Counted from the stretch's first letter, positions 11,230 to 24,165 are shown. The stretch: 64,000 nt of DNA from Moniliophthora roreri (GCA_001466705.2 LATX02000185.1:372001-436000), one strand, 5' to 3'. Notes: generated by a model from the letters alone, not told the origin. Numbers and translations: made by a program.

Positions 11230-14200
11230 CGGGAACGACGGTCCTGGCGCTCAAATCATTTCAGATAAAAAAATTCGGGGCCATCAAACGGCACGGTTCC
11301 AGACCCCAATATGGAATCTGCGCACGGACCAGGTAGAACCCTGAGCAGCCTGTGCACGGACCATCTAATATCATGGGTGCTTGTCGCTGTAGGCTGTAAG
11401 TAAATATCTCTTGACGTTTCATATATATAACCTAGCGAAACAGACAGCATTCATCAATCTGTGTAGTAGTACAAGTACAACTGGTGTCTCTTGCTCCATC
11501 TCGGCCGCCTGTTGATCACGGTAGCTGTAGTTTCTGCAACCAACAGCGGAGCTCCCCGATTCCCCGATATATATGTATTCAGGATAGCGCTTGTCATGAT
11601 GATGTCAGTAATAGGTAGTGAGAGAGAAAGGGGGCAGACACCTGTACTGCATTCCGTATCCTGCAGGTATCCCTAACGCTGATGCAATGACCAGAGAAAC
11701 CCCGACCATTTGGGCTCTGCTATACTCTTCATCCGTTTTAGATGCCATCGGGAACGTCATGCAATAGGCGGGGACCCTTCGTCAACTCTGGGTCGCATAG
11801 ATTTCAGCTTCTCTGACTTCGAGATGTCATAGTGTGTCGAATCTGATAAGGTCAGTGATATACGGATCACAGTAACGATACCCATCTCGGAGCTCCAAGG
11901 TTCCATTCTCGAGATTGCAGCAACAAGTTCATTTCGTCATTGACTGTTATCTCGGACAATCATCCTTGTGCCTGTAAGGTCTCGTTTCTGGAGCTGACAC
12001 GTCGCAATTCAGTGAAGTCTCCTGCGTACACCAACATACCTGTAAGTATCATAGTCCCGCAAGTTCCATAAACGACCAAGCGCAGAATAAAAGCCTTTTA
12101 TCGTGAAGTTCTGTATCTGTCTGTAGCTCTCAATCTGTCATTTCCACCAAGAAGATAGCGCTGCTGTATCTTGATCATCGCCTTTTCTGTGAGGAAGTTC
12201 TGGCAAAACGCAAGTCAAGTAGTGGCTTCTACTGTAGAAAAACGGGACAAAAGAGTAGTCAGAGGTCATATAAAGAGGAAAACAGAAGATGCGCACGGTG
12301 CTGTTAACTCCATACTATTTCCTTCTCTCTTTCCCGTCGGAACTCCTGAGCTGAGCCTTGTAAGGAAAGGGTGCTTCGGCTGGCCATGCGTGTAAAAAGG
12401 TTTGAAGGTTATTGACTATAAGCACTTTAAGGTGAAAATCATCGTCACACAATTACTAGTGCCTGGTGCCCTGTAGTTGAGAAAATTCGGAGATCAATTC
12501 AGAATTCGCACGGACTCGGTCTTCCGCTTGACCTCCATGACGCGTCCGAATCCGAGATATTTCAGTCTTCCTCTTCCTTTGTCACATATCCAGGTGGACG
12601 GGTAATACTAAATGAGCTTCAAGCAGAACTTTTAGCAAACGAGTAATACAGCAAATGCAGAACCTACACGTCTCCATTTTCAAATGATCTCTGGACTTGC
12701 TTTGGACCCACATGTTTTGTCAACAGGAAATGGGAACTGGTGGCGGAAGCTAATGCTTAGCAGGCGGCGCAAAGACAAAGTGAGCAAAGGGATAGAACCT
12801 GACGACGGAGGAGACTAAGAGGAGACGGTAAAATGTATTTCTTGAAGGAAAAAGATAAATGGATATGATTCCCAAGACACCGAGATTAGGCAAGTAAAAC
12901 TTTCTATCGTCATTCGACTTTCGGGCAACAGATCATCTCTAAAAATGGTATCCTTGCTGCTTGAGCTTGATGTATCCGCTTCTCGCAATGGTACTGTTCG
13001 TCTACGCACTGCGATATCGAGTTTGGCCTCCGTGCGACAAGACGCTCGCACAAGTGCACGAGAGGCCCACTGAATCCCTCTATTCTAGTCTACCATCATC
13101 AAACAGACCCGCTATCTGACTCTCAATTCACTAGATAAAGAATACGGCCAGAATGGGCAGGCTGAAGTTGGCTATCTCGAGTTCTCACCTACGATGACCG
13201 GTGTTCATACGATTTCTCTAAGTCGATCGTTGCGCACAAAAGAGCTTGAAAGATAGATGAATGATGGGGAGGCACTTTCTCGGAGCTGAATGGTATATGG
13301 AACAGTTTCTCATGAACGTGTCTATCCTTAACTGAGCTCAGTCTACGCAGTACGATGGTTCTTGCCGAGCACGAAACGACAGGAAGCTCATTTATTGGGT
13401 GTTCCACGAGCTCGCTAAACATCCCGCCGATCGAGGCCATGTCCTGCACAAATTGAGCACGTTCATACTCGGAAAGGAGGCAGAAGCCTTGCGGCGAACG
13501 ACTATGACCCGATGCTCTTTCTTAACGCCGTCATTAAGGTCAGAAATTATGTCTTTGTTATACAGATTTCTCGACCGAACCTGGCATTCGGAAATGCAAG
13601 CGCTTTGCCTGTGTCCGATCGTTTGCCGTACACTGCGCGAGGTTGATACGGACGATGTTACATTCCTCGCCGGTCTTGCGTTTATCATCTCAGAGGATGG
13701 ATGCCGGTGATACTTGTCACTTCGGACCATCGGTCAGCCTGCCGGCCGCACTTCCTCGCCGTTCTCATCGCAAATTGAATGAGGTTTAGGTACCTGACGA
13801 GATGGAACTTCCAAAATATCTGGGCGAGAATAAGGACGCAGCCACGTTGGGACCGTGCGGAAGTCTGTAAGTGTTCACCCTAAGCTCAAGGCAGTCAGTA
13901 CACTTACCCAAGACCAGCACGGATGCTAGTGGATATCATTTCCAGGGCTCAGAAGTTTGAGGACTAATAGCCCACGGGTGACGGTTTCCGACGTGATCAG
14001 TAACAAACAGGTTTACAATCGGGTGTCCATAGCAGGCTTTGCTTGCTTGCTTTCTCTTGTCTTATTACCCCCGCAGCTGTCCATTTGTGTGCGTATTAAT
14101 CTTAATGTTAATTCTATTTTTCACAACACAAACTACCCTAATATTGGTGCTTCTCTGTAGAGTGTTCATGAAATTCGGGTTGCCATTGCTGTCCTGCTAC

Positions 14201-15050
14201 AGCAATCCGGTACCGGTCTGGTCGGAAATTGTGACGACACAGGTACTGTTGCTATACCTATGACCCAGGGTGAGTTAGTTCTCCAATACGGGAAGTCACT
14301 GTCAACTAACATCGGACACGGATGGCTAAGCCGCAAGCGACTATGAGTGGACGAGAGCCACGAGTTGGTTCAGGAACGCAGATCACAGCTTCCAGACCCA
14401 GGCGTCGAATACGTGAATGAAATACAATGAAGCTCATCTTCTGTGCCCCTGAGAATGCGTGCTGCGTGTAAGCTGCGTGTAAGTTGGGTAATCCTGTCCC
14501 ACGGTCCCGACGTCTCGCGTCCACCCCATCCAACCAACTCCCTGTAATTTCTGAGATCCACATAGAGATGGGTTTTTGTTAAGGATCTAGTTTGTGCGCA
14601 TTTTACGTTCTATTATGGTTCTAGTCGTCTGACATCTCTTGATATCTCAAATTCGAAACGATTATGGATTCACGCTTAAGGTCGCTCACCCTGGCGAGTG
14701 GCAAGGGGCAGTTTTCCTCCAACGTGCCGTGTCATAGAAAAACAGACCAAAACTTGGATAGTGAATAACTGGCTTGCCGGCCTATACCCATGGGTGAAAT
14801 ACTTCCCTAGAATCAGTTTCATTCGACGAAGGAGCACCCCGTACTGTACAGGGACTCCAATTTCTTGTCCGTGTCCTTGTCCTTCCCCCGTTGCTTTTGG
14901 CAGAATCACAGGCTGCTAAAGCGGATGGGATTCGGGAGCTTCAAGCTGCGGTCAGGATCATGCCACACAAAATATTCTCCCTTTCGAGGCACACATGGTT
15001 CAAAGTCATTAGTGGGATTGCATGTAATATGCTACGGTTGGTCGAATCCT
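11230..15050. other. Gene-poor stretch, no supported gene
   Basis: Open frames of 60-112 codons occur on both strands, including overlapping ones at 13189-13730, but none shows a recognisable domain, splice-bounded continuity or codon pattern that favours one strand. It may contain old gene debris leading into the MYND pseudogene. Confidence 0.4.
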
Positions 15051-15890
15051 GTCGCAGGTTTTCTCTTCTCTGGTAAGGGAAAGCTCTCAGCGGAGTTCTA
15101 TCACATCTTGGAGTCTTCAAGCTGTCCTGATCTGGCTAGCATTAGAATCCGGTATATGTCTCGCTTAATCCAACACTGTCGAACCATTGATAGTAACGCT
15201 ATGGCCGACTACAACACATTGATGGTACTTAGAGTGCTTTTACGCCAATGGTTCCCATCACCACCCTTTCCTCCTCAGTAACGGAACCACTGTAGCCGCC
15301 AAAACTCTAAAAGCACTTATTTCTAGACCAATCACCATTGAACGGTCTGCAGAAGACTCCGATGATGGCCTTCAAATTGGCCTCGGCGTTGTCAAACTCC
15401 TTACCAATCTTCTCAGGTATTCCTTAGAAAAACCCTTGACAGTTGCCGAAGCTTTGGATACTGGCCTTCTCAAACTCATGTTCCGAGCCAAACATTATCA
15501 CAGGGATGGGAGCCTTGGCAAGATGCATAGGTGTCACTGTTCCTATGCGTGCGGGAGAACAAACTGGCCCGCACATCGCAGATCATGCGATCTAATCTCC
15601 GGATCTCTGAAAAGTAGCCACTGTCCTGCACATGTTAGGCCCGCATTGCTGACTTGATTCTTCAGCCAGCAGGCCGACACCAAATACTACGGATAGACGT
15701 TTCTTCGACAAGTTACTCTCGACATATGTTATCCGCCTGCATACGGACATATCGGATCATTTGTCTTCCTTCAACTTGCCTGCCGTTACATACGTCTACA
15801 ACGGTCAGCAGGCTGTCAACCGCCCGGTCGTTATTCTAGAATTCATTTCTATTGATCAAGAAATCACTCTCTGGACCACCTAAAAGGTCC
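15050..15890 (+). pseudogene. Decayed MYND zinc-finger protein gene
   Basis: Plus-strand remnant of the MYND-finger family common in mushrooms. In order: LSAEFYHILESSSCPDLASI with IRYMSRLIQHCRTIDSNAMADYN (15084-15220), VAAKTLKALISR (about 15293-15330), a stretch including LQIGLGVVKLLTNLL and LTVAEALDTGLLKLMF (15370-15485), then the second half of the finger, CSYACGRTNWPAHRRSC (about 15540-15590). A C-terminal block follows with FFDKLLSTYVIRLHTDIS and PVVILEFISIDQEITLW (about 15695-15880), ending at a stop. The first zinc-ligand cysteines are missing, frames change between blocks, and no start is visible, so I call it broken. MYND fingers normally bind proline-rich protein partners. Confidence 0.6.
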
Positions 15891-15899
15891 AGGTAAACG

Positions 15900-17500
15900 G
15901 AAAGTGTGGACATAGGTGTATTGAAGGGATAGGACTGACATAGTGGTCACTCAGGGTGGTCCAGCGGCAGTCGACGAGACATGATTTTATTGATTTTTTC
16001 CCCTTTTCTTTTTGTACTGCTAGCAAAAATGTGTACGGTGCCCCTTTGCGTTGGTCAACCCCACTCTTCGGGTTTCGGACTCCGGGGATCTGCGAGCTGC
16101 ACCTATCGTCAATTCAGGAAGAAGTGTAAAGCCATGAATTCGGAAGGAGGGCAAGCCCGTGTTCTTCCAATGAAGGGACAGCGTGCATGAGGAGTGATGA
16201 GAAGTGAAGTCGCCAATCGCGCTTTTTTGAACCCCATTCGACATAGACATGAAACACGGAGATCTGCGATGGCTTCGGGTTCAATCAAAGTCGGAATGGA
16301 TCCATCAAGAGGGGAAAGTAGAACCGGAAAACATATCAGTGGCTGCGGAGATTTACGAGTTCTCGAAAACGTCTGCTCGTCGAATAGGCGGAAGGAGATC
16401 TCCGTGAATCGTAGTATTGAAGGAATTGAATGCAAGGAGTTCGTTCGTAGTAGCGAAATGACCGAGGACCCTGAATATTCGAGTTGAACAACTAGAACTC
16501 CTTGATAGTCAATAGACAGAGGTGAGAGCACCGGGAAACTGAAACGTCCGTAAACGAAGGAAGCTCACAGTTAGACAAGGTCCGATTCGTGACGCACTCT
16601 GAGCGTAGTTTAAGAGCAGTACTCCCCAGTGACCGGCGTAAATATTTCCGGCTACGCTGACATGATTGAATCACCTTCCAGCCTCATGGAACTTCCTCAC
16701 AATAGAGAAGCCAAATGACCTTCTATTTTAGAGTCGGTCATGAATACATTCTACGCTCATAAGATCCCGGAAGACTTGATACAGAGCTGGAGGACGGCGA
16801 CTTTTATACCGAAGCGTGTGTTCATTGAAGCCGGAATATACAGACGAAATAGCCGCATTTGTAAATTAAAACCGTAATATACGTCCGGGGTCAAATCCCC
16901 TTACATTTTTCCAGTTCATAGTATTCAGGCCATTCGTAGCAGTGTGTTTAGAGCTCAGGCCTTAGGCTGGGAAGTTGTGTCCGACCACAATCAGTACCTG
17001 ACCTCGTCTTGCATGATCGGCTTCGCAGTACTGAAGGTCTTCGCTACCGTCCGGGTGTTATAGCAGTGTCGCCCTCCACTGGAACATAGTATTAAGGTTA
17101 TGTTCAAACGTTCAGCGATTACTTGATTAGACTTGCATACTGGAAGAAGCTTGAAACTAGTTTGCATGTTAGATAATGTTCAAGGATGGAGTTTACTCAC
17201 CAAAATAAAAAGGACTTCCCCGATCAAACCGAGCGCTCATGCATTCATGATGGCGTCCAGAAACTTCCGGAGGATGGATAAACGCAACTCTCGTATGATG
17301 TCCTTCGTCCTCAAAAGCTTTTCGAGGGTTGTGGAACAAGTCCCCGTTCCCGGAAGTGGAGGCTATGGGTATACCACGGAAAGAGTACTAAGCGATAGCT
17401 GCCTGCTTGGATTTAATCAGACTTGAGTTCCTGCCCTCCCGGAACTCAGTCGCGGGCTTTCAAAATGTTACGGTCCGTGTAAATTCCACGCCGAGCAAGG
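15900..17500. other. No supported gene
   Basis: A 140-codon minus-strand frame at 16109-16531 and others of about 100 codons carry no recognisable motif. No inverted repeats or target duplications were spotted by eye. Confidence 0.35.
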
Positions 17501-17539
17501 TGTCTATTATCGAGAAGAGCGGGATGTTAATTTTATCCA

Positions 17540-18330
17540 CGGATGGCCTCCGGGATTGTAACCGTGTAAGCCCACGGGTTGGTCCCAGTCAAGTATGGCA
17601 CTTCCAGCCCAGTGCTTATACACTCGTTCCTTGTATCGAGCCATATCTCGTTATCACGACACAACAACAGTCGACAATGGGAGAGCAGGGGGAACGAGGA
17701 ACAGATCAGGCAGCGATATGACACACCTATATCATAATCTTGTCTGGAAGCTCCTCGAGGCTTGACGGATATGACCGAGGGGAATTATTTCTATCTCACG
17801 TTAGTCTTGCATTGTTGCCTTGTTATTGAATGGCAATACGCACCACGATATCGTTAGTAATTGATTCAGACCAGAGCTGAACGGATCTGTCCGTATGAAT
17901 TATGAGAAGGTTCAAGCGGAGTAGCTTGTGTGGATCTGAAGTCCCACTTGGCTCGGGAGAGTCGTAAAGGATTTGTTTCCAGACGTTCCAGATATCACCA
18001 GGTTAAGCTGATCAGAGGAACTCCGGTGCTGTACATCCCGTTTGCATCCCGTCCTCTGTCTGCTAGTGCCGTAAGACTCGAATTGACGAGTATGTGGCGT
18101 ATACAGCCTTCGCGACGTCGAGGTTAATTGCGCGGCAATCCCATGATGCACGATCCGGTTCGCCTTCCAGCTACCTCCTTTATGTAGTTTATCGATATGT
18201 CCTAGTTTCACATGTTCGAGCTGCCATTCGTCAGAAGTTCATTAACCCCTTGGTGTCAAGCTCACCTTATCGTATTCCATACGTTCGACAGGGTCAGGCC
18301 GTGTTTGATCCATGGATATGGGCGGTTCTT
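17540..18330 (-). pseudogene. Degenerate copy (B) of the 590-residue family
   Basis: Minus-strand blocks line up in order with the intact gene just upstream (18818-20979). PVERMEYDK before a GTGAGC donor matches IERTEYDE. VKLGHIDKL matches VKRGHIYKL. RRLYTPHTRQF lies where the intact gene has TKTVYTAQIHG. NEIWLDTRNECISTG (about 17630-17680) matches DELWLDSRNGRICSG. Intervening parts are shortened or frameshifted, and the C-terminal half beyond the proline-rich linker is not recognisable. Same strand as the intact copy, so it is a tandem relic. Confidence 0.6.
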
Positions 18331-18817
18331 CCCGTTGTTCTGACATGTTATCAGCCGTAACACTTATCGGAAGGCGCCAATACCATGAACCCCTCGGACA
18401 AAAAAAACTGACCCCCACATGCTCCCAACCTTTCAAGTCTCAAAGCCTTAGATTTTCTGGATGCCAGCTTCATAGCCGTATTGTGTAAGATGCAATCGAT
18501 TGGCAGATCTGTAGTTTGACGCTGTGTGGAGCAATTACTATACTCGACGCTGAAGTTTGGCATCCATGTCTGTATGAAGGTTTCGAAGCATCCTGATCTT
18601 CAAATAAAATACTTCGTGACTTGCAACTACTATGAAGCGTACCTGACGACGGCGCTTGGACTCGGAAGAGGCTACGTCGGTGTTATTCTCTTTCTAACGG
18701 CGGTTGCAGAAAGAAAATGAGGTGGAGGCAACTGCCGGTCAATTGCCGGGCCTGCGTGATAGGCGGATGAACGTAAGAGTAGTATCCAAGAAACACATAA
18801 TAATATACCCAAAATCC

Positions 18818-20979
18818 TCAGAGTGTACAGATGAAGCTGCCATATGCATGTTCTTTGATCTCAGATGGCAAACGCTGAAAAATCTGCGTCGTCACCAGCC
18901 TCCCAAAACCACTTCCGACGAGACTGAGGTTTCTCTGCAAATCAACGTTCAGTACACCCACATGTATCGAGAAAACAACCCATTCACCTGCAACTTCTTC
19001 TCTTCTACTCCGGTGCTCTAATATCTCGAACGGTTCGTAGCCAAGATATCGAGCGAAGTCTGTCGTCCTAGGATCAAATCCCCGTGCCATTTGCCAATTA
19101 CGCATGGCGTCGTTAATGTACTTGGGCCACGTTTTGCAGTATAGTTCAACGTGAGGTTCGAAAGTCCTGGGAAGCCCCATGAGATCACATTCGTAGCCTG
19201 GGATCTCCGATTCTCCATTTTTGTCGTATGACCAGTAGTGCGACCTCCCATTCGCCCAGGATGCAAGGTCAGACCAGGAGTTTTTGAAAGGGGAATGCAA
19301 GAAAAGGTAGATCGGACGGACGCAGTCATCAGATGGCTTATTTGGGTCTTGCAGAAGAAATCCCTCGATGGAGCCGCTCAGCTTGATATCAGGCATAACC
19401 ATATGTACTTCAGCGAGAATGAGAATGATTCAGTCTAAGCTAAGGATGACTTACAATAGTCAGGCTCGTCGGATGCTTCATTATGGAGGATGCTTGCTGC
19501 TTGACATAGCCATGCATTATCCAGGTCGCTTGATAGGCTAACGTGAAAAGTAATCGTGATTCTCTGAATCACGTCGGACTGGCATGCTGGAATAACCTTG
19601 AAGCTGAATATGGCAAAAATTTTACGGTTGAGAACCTTGAGAGAGGTGACAGAAGATAGCTCACCAGGGCAGACCGCTCTCAATAAAGCATGAAACATCG
19701 GCTTCGAGATGATCAATGCAGCTAAACTGCACAAAGTATCTTGTATTCAACCGGGGACACCTAGCAATTGCTTTTCCTGAAGATGAATACACGGTGTCAA
19801 AACGCAACTGTTGCACGGCGCCTACGACGTCGTCTATGCTTTCAGACTGAGGTAGCCGATGGTCTGGGAGAAACGGCTCATTGGGCTGGCATGTCGCGAG
19901 ATTGAAGAACAAACGGGAACAATCAAGATTGGGGTGCAACCAGCGGAACGTTGTAGAATGTGACATCCAGTAATCGGAAGCGACCGAGATAACATAGTTG
20001 TCCAGTCGGGACCCGGATTCGCGTTGAAGTTGAAGTAATTGTCTGAAGGCGAGGTGATCTTTGAGAAGGTCAGGATCTGGGGGCATCACGACCGGTACCG
20101 GTACTGGGACCCATCTGACGTCAGTCTGTGGTCCAACAGGTCCTGAGCATATACGTCCGTTCCTTGAGTCGAGCCACAGTTCATCTGAATGACAAGATAG
20201 CTGGTGCTAGAAAAGATTGAGAACAAGAAGATGGACAAGTGAAATGGCGCACAAGAACGCTATACCCCAGGCGTATCGTGGTCCAGAAATGTTCTCTACG
20301 GCAAATTTGACCAAGGGGAATCAACTCTATCGCAACTTCAGCGTTGTGAGGCGCCGTGGTGAATGGCATTACGCACCTTCGTAAAAAATTAGAGTCGGTA
20401 TCTGAGATCGGTTTAGACCAAACAGTTGAACAGAGGTGGTATGCCTGTACAGATAAACATTTTGAACACAGGTAAGACAGGAAGACGCACTCAGCTCGGG
20501 CGAATCGCAAGAAATCTCGCTTCCAGACCTAAACAGAGCCTATTCGTTTCAGTTGAGGTCGACAGGGAGCGGAAGACCCACGAGTTCTGCATCTTTCCCT
20601 CTGTATGTCAAAGCGGTGAATGTTGATTCACGCATCCCATGTATCTGAGCGGTGTACACAGTCTTCGTGACCTCGAGCTCCTCTGCACGGCAGTCCTGCG
20701 ATTCATAGTCCAGTTCGCCTTCCACCATGGCTATCTCCTTTAGCTTATAGATATGTCCCCGTTTCACATATTCGAACTACCTATTAGTCAGAAATAGGTC
20801 AACTCGCTGGCACCAAGTGCACTCACCTCGTCGTATTCCGTACGCTCAATGCTGCTCATTGCGCTGGACCCATGGATATGTATAATTTCCGCTGTGATAT
20901 GGTGGTTATTCTGGTCTCCTTGCACGATATTGACTGCATCACCCTCGATATTGGGGTCGGATACGCCGGAGAAAGCCAT
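18818..20979 (-). CDS. Uncharacterised mushroom-family protein (copy A, intact)
   Basis: Nine exons join to 590 residues: about 20827-20979, 20582-20776, 20491-20528, 20377-20444, 20253-20335, 19665-20206, 19455-19603 and 18818-19407, the last with a probable 45-nt intron. Order: an N-terminal segment with NIVQGDQNNH and IHIHGSS; TEYDEFEYVKRGHIYKLKEI; a block (residues about 115-160) with VWKRDFLRFARAEH, SVQLFGLNRSQIPTLIFY and ELIPLGQ; then DELWLDSRNGRICSG; a proline/valine linker; a long acidic-aromatic domain; and WPKYINDAMRNWQMARGFDP near the C-terminus. The QLFG...P.LIFY..L.PL block resembles strands 4-5 of a protein-kinase N-lobe, but no VAIK, HRD or DFG is present, so any kinase link is only inference. 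I know this architecture as a recurrent, function-unknown family in Agaricomycetes. The start lies 714 bp from, and divergent to, the small gene at 21694. Confidence 0.72.
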
Positions 20980-21628
20980 TCAGTTCGAATTGTCGAGAGC
21001 GCAAACTTAAAGGTGGTAGGAAGGAAGAGGATGTAGACGTGCGAACGTCGTCACGCACAAAGTTTCTTTCGCGCTGCTTATTGCTGTGTGGGATGATTGA
21101 CGCTGACCGGGAAGTTAAAAGCGGCGTCAATGTTATGAGTGTCTGCTCGCGACGAAAGAACTCACCTTCACCTACGCCTTTTCGAACATCTTGAAGCCTG
21201 AAGGCAAGCTTGCTCTGGGAAACTCTCCTCAAACGTTCAAGGGATTGACCATGGCGTAGATATCAGAGGGTTTTCGCTGCCAGGACGCTATGCGGTGCTC
21301 GTCTATCGCCGTTGATTAGCGCTGGACATAGACAGCATTACTATGAGGGATATATTCTGAAGAATGCCAGGGTTCTGACACCAATCTAGAGCACACGTTA
21401 TTAGGTTCTGAATCGTGAATAGCCAATAGTAAGCTCACCGAAGCGGTCAATCCGACATGCTAGATCTCTCCACCCTCGCTGTCCTCCTGAATCAGATCTG
21501 GGCATAGAGGAGCCCATTCTCCAAGTGATTTTCTAGCAAGTATGTCTGCAATTGAAGGACGAGCAGTCGGTGTGATGGTTGAACGCGTCGAGTTAGAGCC
21601 AACTGCCGGCCCTCAAGTGACGTGCCGC

Positions 21629-21635
21629 TATATAA
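21629..21635 (+). promoter_or_regulatory. TATA box of the 69-residue gene
   Basis: TATATAA lies about 60 bp upstream of the ATG at 21694, a usual fungal spacing. It sits in the roughly 0.7-kb divergent interval shared with the large family gene starting at 20979. Confidence 0.5.
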
Positions 21636-21693
21636 TCCAATAAACCGCCTTCCTCTCATACTTCCACGTAGCCCCACTAAGCAATCCAAAACC

Positions 21694-21957
21694 ATGCCCG
21701 CCGATGACAAACCCCGCTCTGCATATCAAATAATCAAAGATGGCTGGGGAAATCGGGTCAACTTTCAGCTGTCCTATGGGTTGAGGATGAGTGCGTTCCA
21801 GATTCCATTATTATGTGGCGTGAGGAATTGACATATTTGAGCAGCTCCAGAAGACCTCCAAGAAGGCGATCTTATTCTAGATGTACTTGAGAAAAACGAA
21901 CGGGAAGAATGGGAAGAAAGTAGGAGGGAGGCTCAGGCTCAGGCTAGACGTCGTTGA
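21694..21957 (+). CDS. Small 69-residue protein, GWG...SYGL family
   Basis: Two exons (21694-21790 and 21845-21957) spliced across a GTGCGT...GCAG intron give 70 codons including stop. The sequence contains SAYQIIKDGWGNRVNFQLSY, then GLRM, the splice point, and TPEDLQEGDLILDVLEKNER, with a charged end AQAQARRR. No signal peptide or membrane segment. A second intact member at 30608-30902 shares the residue pattern and the identical intron position, which shows the family is real and spliced. Function unknown; predicted soluble, mostly helical C-terminal half. It is divergent from the large family gene at 18818-20979, and the two families co-occur again at 27-31 kb. Confidence 0.7.
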
Positions 21958-22462
21958 ACACGAACGCGTTAGTACACCTCTTCGTTTACATATCAATATT
22001 TCATCTGACTCCCTCAGCAGGTCAAGAATGATCGCCTCATACCATACTCACCATTCTCTTGGTACCGCTGCGTTGTGTAACACTAGATATCCATTAACCG
22101 AATCGACTGTATATGATCTATTTGAGCCGGAGGCAGCGAAATGATTCACACCATTAAGACGTGTAAAGAGACATGTACGTGACTGCTTGCTTGATACTGG
22201 TTACAACGTGAGGGAAAGCTACTAACACAACGATGACAACTGCAAAAACTCCGTTTTCATCAGCCCGCCCGTGTACGAGTATAACGGAGGAAATACCCAC
22301 CTCGACAAGAAACGACTCCGCATTATTCTACTACACCCTGCTTATTGGTCTACAAGCTCACCCTGGCCGGTGTTAGACCGTGCCGGGCCTTTAATGATTA
22401 GGTCTGCTTGTTGCCTGTAACACGTATCAGTACGAGAAACAAAGACATTCAAGGCAGAAATC

Positions 22463-24165
22463 TCACAATTTCATCCTATACAATAATTTCTTGTTTGTCT
22501 TTTGCATCTCCAACCCCGTCTTGATTGCCTTTGCAAACAACTCTGCTCTTAGATCCACCTTTCGCACCTGCAATACCTTGCTTCGACTGTCCACTCTACC
22601 CTTGATATCACCACTTCTGATGAGGCTGACGACGTATTCCTCTGTTTCTTCGACAGACCAGCCAAAGGCTTCGGCCATACGGTCGAGTTTGATGTTGCTG
22701 AAGGGAGTGAAGTACAGCGTGACAAGACGGGAACGGGTGAGGTTGTGGAGGGCGGAGATATGCTGGGCGAGGTGGATGTCGATGGCGTGGCGGGTCTGCA
22801 AGCAGAAGATTGTGGTCAGAAACGGAAAGTAGTGTAAAGTCAATGAAGAGAGGACTTGCGTGATACTTGTTGAGAGCTTCAAGAACCGTTTTGAAGTTGC
22901 TGGCCATGTAGGCCTCGATCATCTCTCGGACATGAGATTCTTGCTCAATGTAGGTGCTGAACGAGAGGTTTTCCAAAACCTGTGACGTATCAGCTAAAGA
23001 GTCAGCATCAGAAATCACCGAACTTGCCTGAGCCTTGAATGCAGATCGAGACAAGGACGCTAGAGCGCAAACGCTGCCATAGATGGCAATATCGCCTGGC
23101 GATACCAACTGTGATGGTTATCAGCCTACGGACGAAAAAGTGTGAAGTGGCCATACTCACCTTTCCGAACCAGTCTCCTAAGCCACCAGATGAACCTGTT
23201 CCAGAATTCAATCTCAAGAAAAAGTAAGCCGCGCGTTCGTAGCTTCCCGAGTACAAGTGTGCAAGACCATTAGCAAAGTCTAATTTTGACCGCAAGACAT
23301 CGATATCTGGCAGCGTTGCAGTTGACTTCTTGTTGGTGGCCGTGCCAGTAGCTGCAGATTCTTTATCTTTTGCAGACTGGAGTGCAGCGGTGGCACCTTC
23401 GAGGGCGGATTCGGCTTTGAAGATGTATGTAGGAAGATGTGCGTAGTTTCTTTGTTCGATGAGGAGCTAGATGTTTCGGATAGTCAGATAACAAGCTTGG
23501 TGAAAGAAAGGTCCGACATACCTCCAAGATGGATATACAACCATCGAGGACATGCTGCCCAGTAGTACAGAACTCTCGGGATTTGGTCCAATGTGTTAGT
23601 GCAGCAGGATAGTCTCCGACGGTGCGATAGAACTCTGCCAAGTCGCGATGCCCCATCTGAAATGAAATCGGTACATTGCACACGAAGAGAAGCAGCTTGC
23701 ATTACGCACCCGAATGCTCTCCTTAATCATATTATTTGAATACGTCTTCAATTCCGCCTCCAATTTCATCTTTTCCTGCTGATTCTTCCTCTGAATCTCA
23801 TCCACCCATCTAGTATCCAAAGCCGGCAGCTCGCTGATACTCGGAAGCTGCCCTACAACTCCAGTATATGAAGAGACCGCCTCGTACGCGTGACAAAGGG
23901 TCTGATATTGACTGGGATCGCGCGACTGATGAATGTACTGGACAGCGAGGTTGAAAGCGTCTACTGTAAGCGAAGGACATACAGAGACGATACGAGTTAG
24001 ACGGTCGATGGCGGTTCGACCGGTATAACTGGAGATGTACGAGTCGAGATCGAAGGGGTGCGCGTCGTCGACGACGACAAAATTTGGAGAATATTTGCGG
24101 TTGTTCGAGGAGCCCTGAGACATACTGGAGGGTTGCGTAGAGTCTTCCATATCAACGTCCATCAT
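22463..24165 (-). CDS. CSN1: COP9 signalosome subunit 1
   Basis: Six exons (about 23710-24165, 23522-23656, 23161-23466, 23028-23108, 22860-22979, 22463-22795) sum to 477 codons with stop. The family pattern is clear: an N-terminal helical-repeat region ([38 protein letters not shown]), the lead-in [20 protein letters not shown], then the PCI domain ([53 protein letters not shown]) and a C-terminal helix. CSN1 is the scaffold subunit of the CSN, which removes Nedd8 from cullins and so controls cullin-RING ubiquitin ligases, in nucleus and cytosol. I chose ATG at 24165 (MMDVDMED); the open frame extends upstream but without an earlier ATG. Two introns appear to use GC donors (GCAAGT). It lies divergent to the CFEM gene. 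Confidence 0.92.

Noticed and set aside
13189..13730. Overlapping frames of 86-112 codons on both strands
   Set aside because: Neither strand shows recognisable motifs or splice continuity; chance openness cannot be excluded.
16109..16531. 140-codon minus-strand frame
   Set aside because: No domain, no splice-linked exons and an equally open plus frame at 16194-16487.
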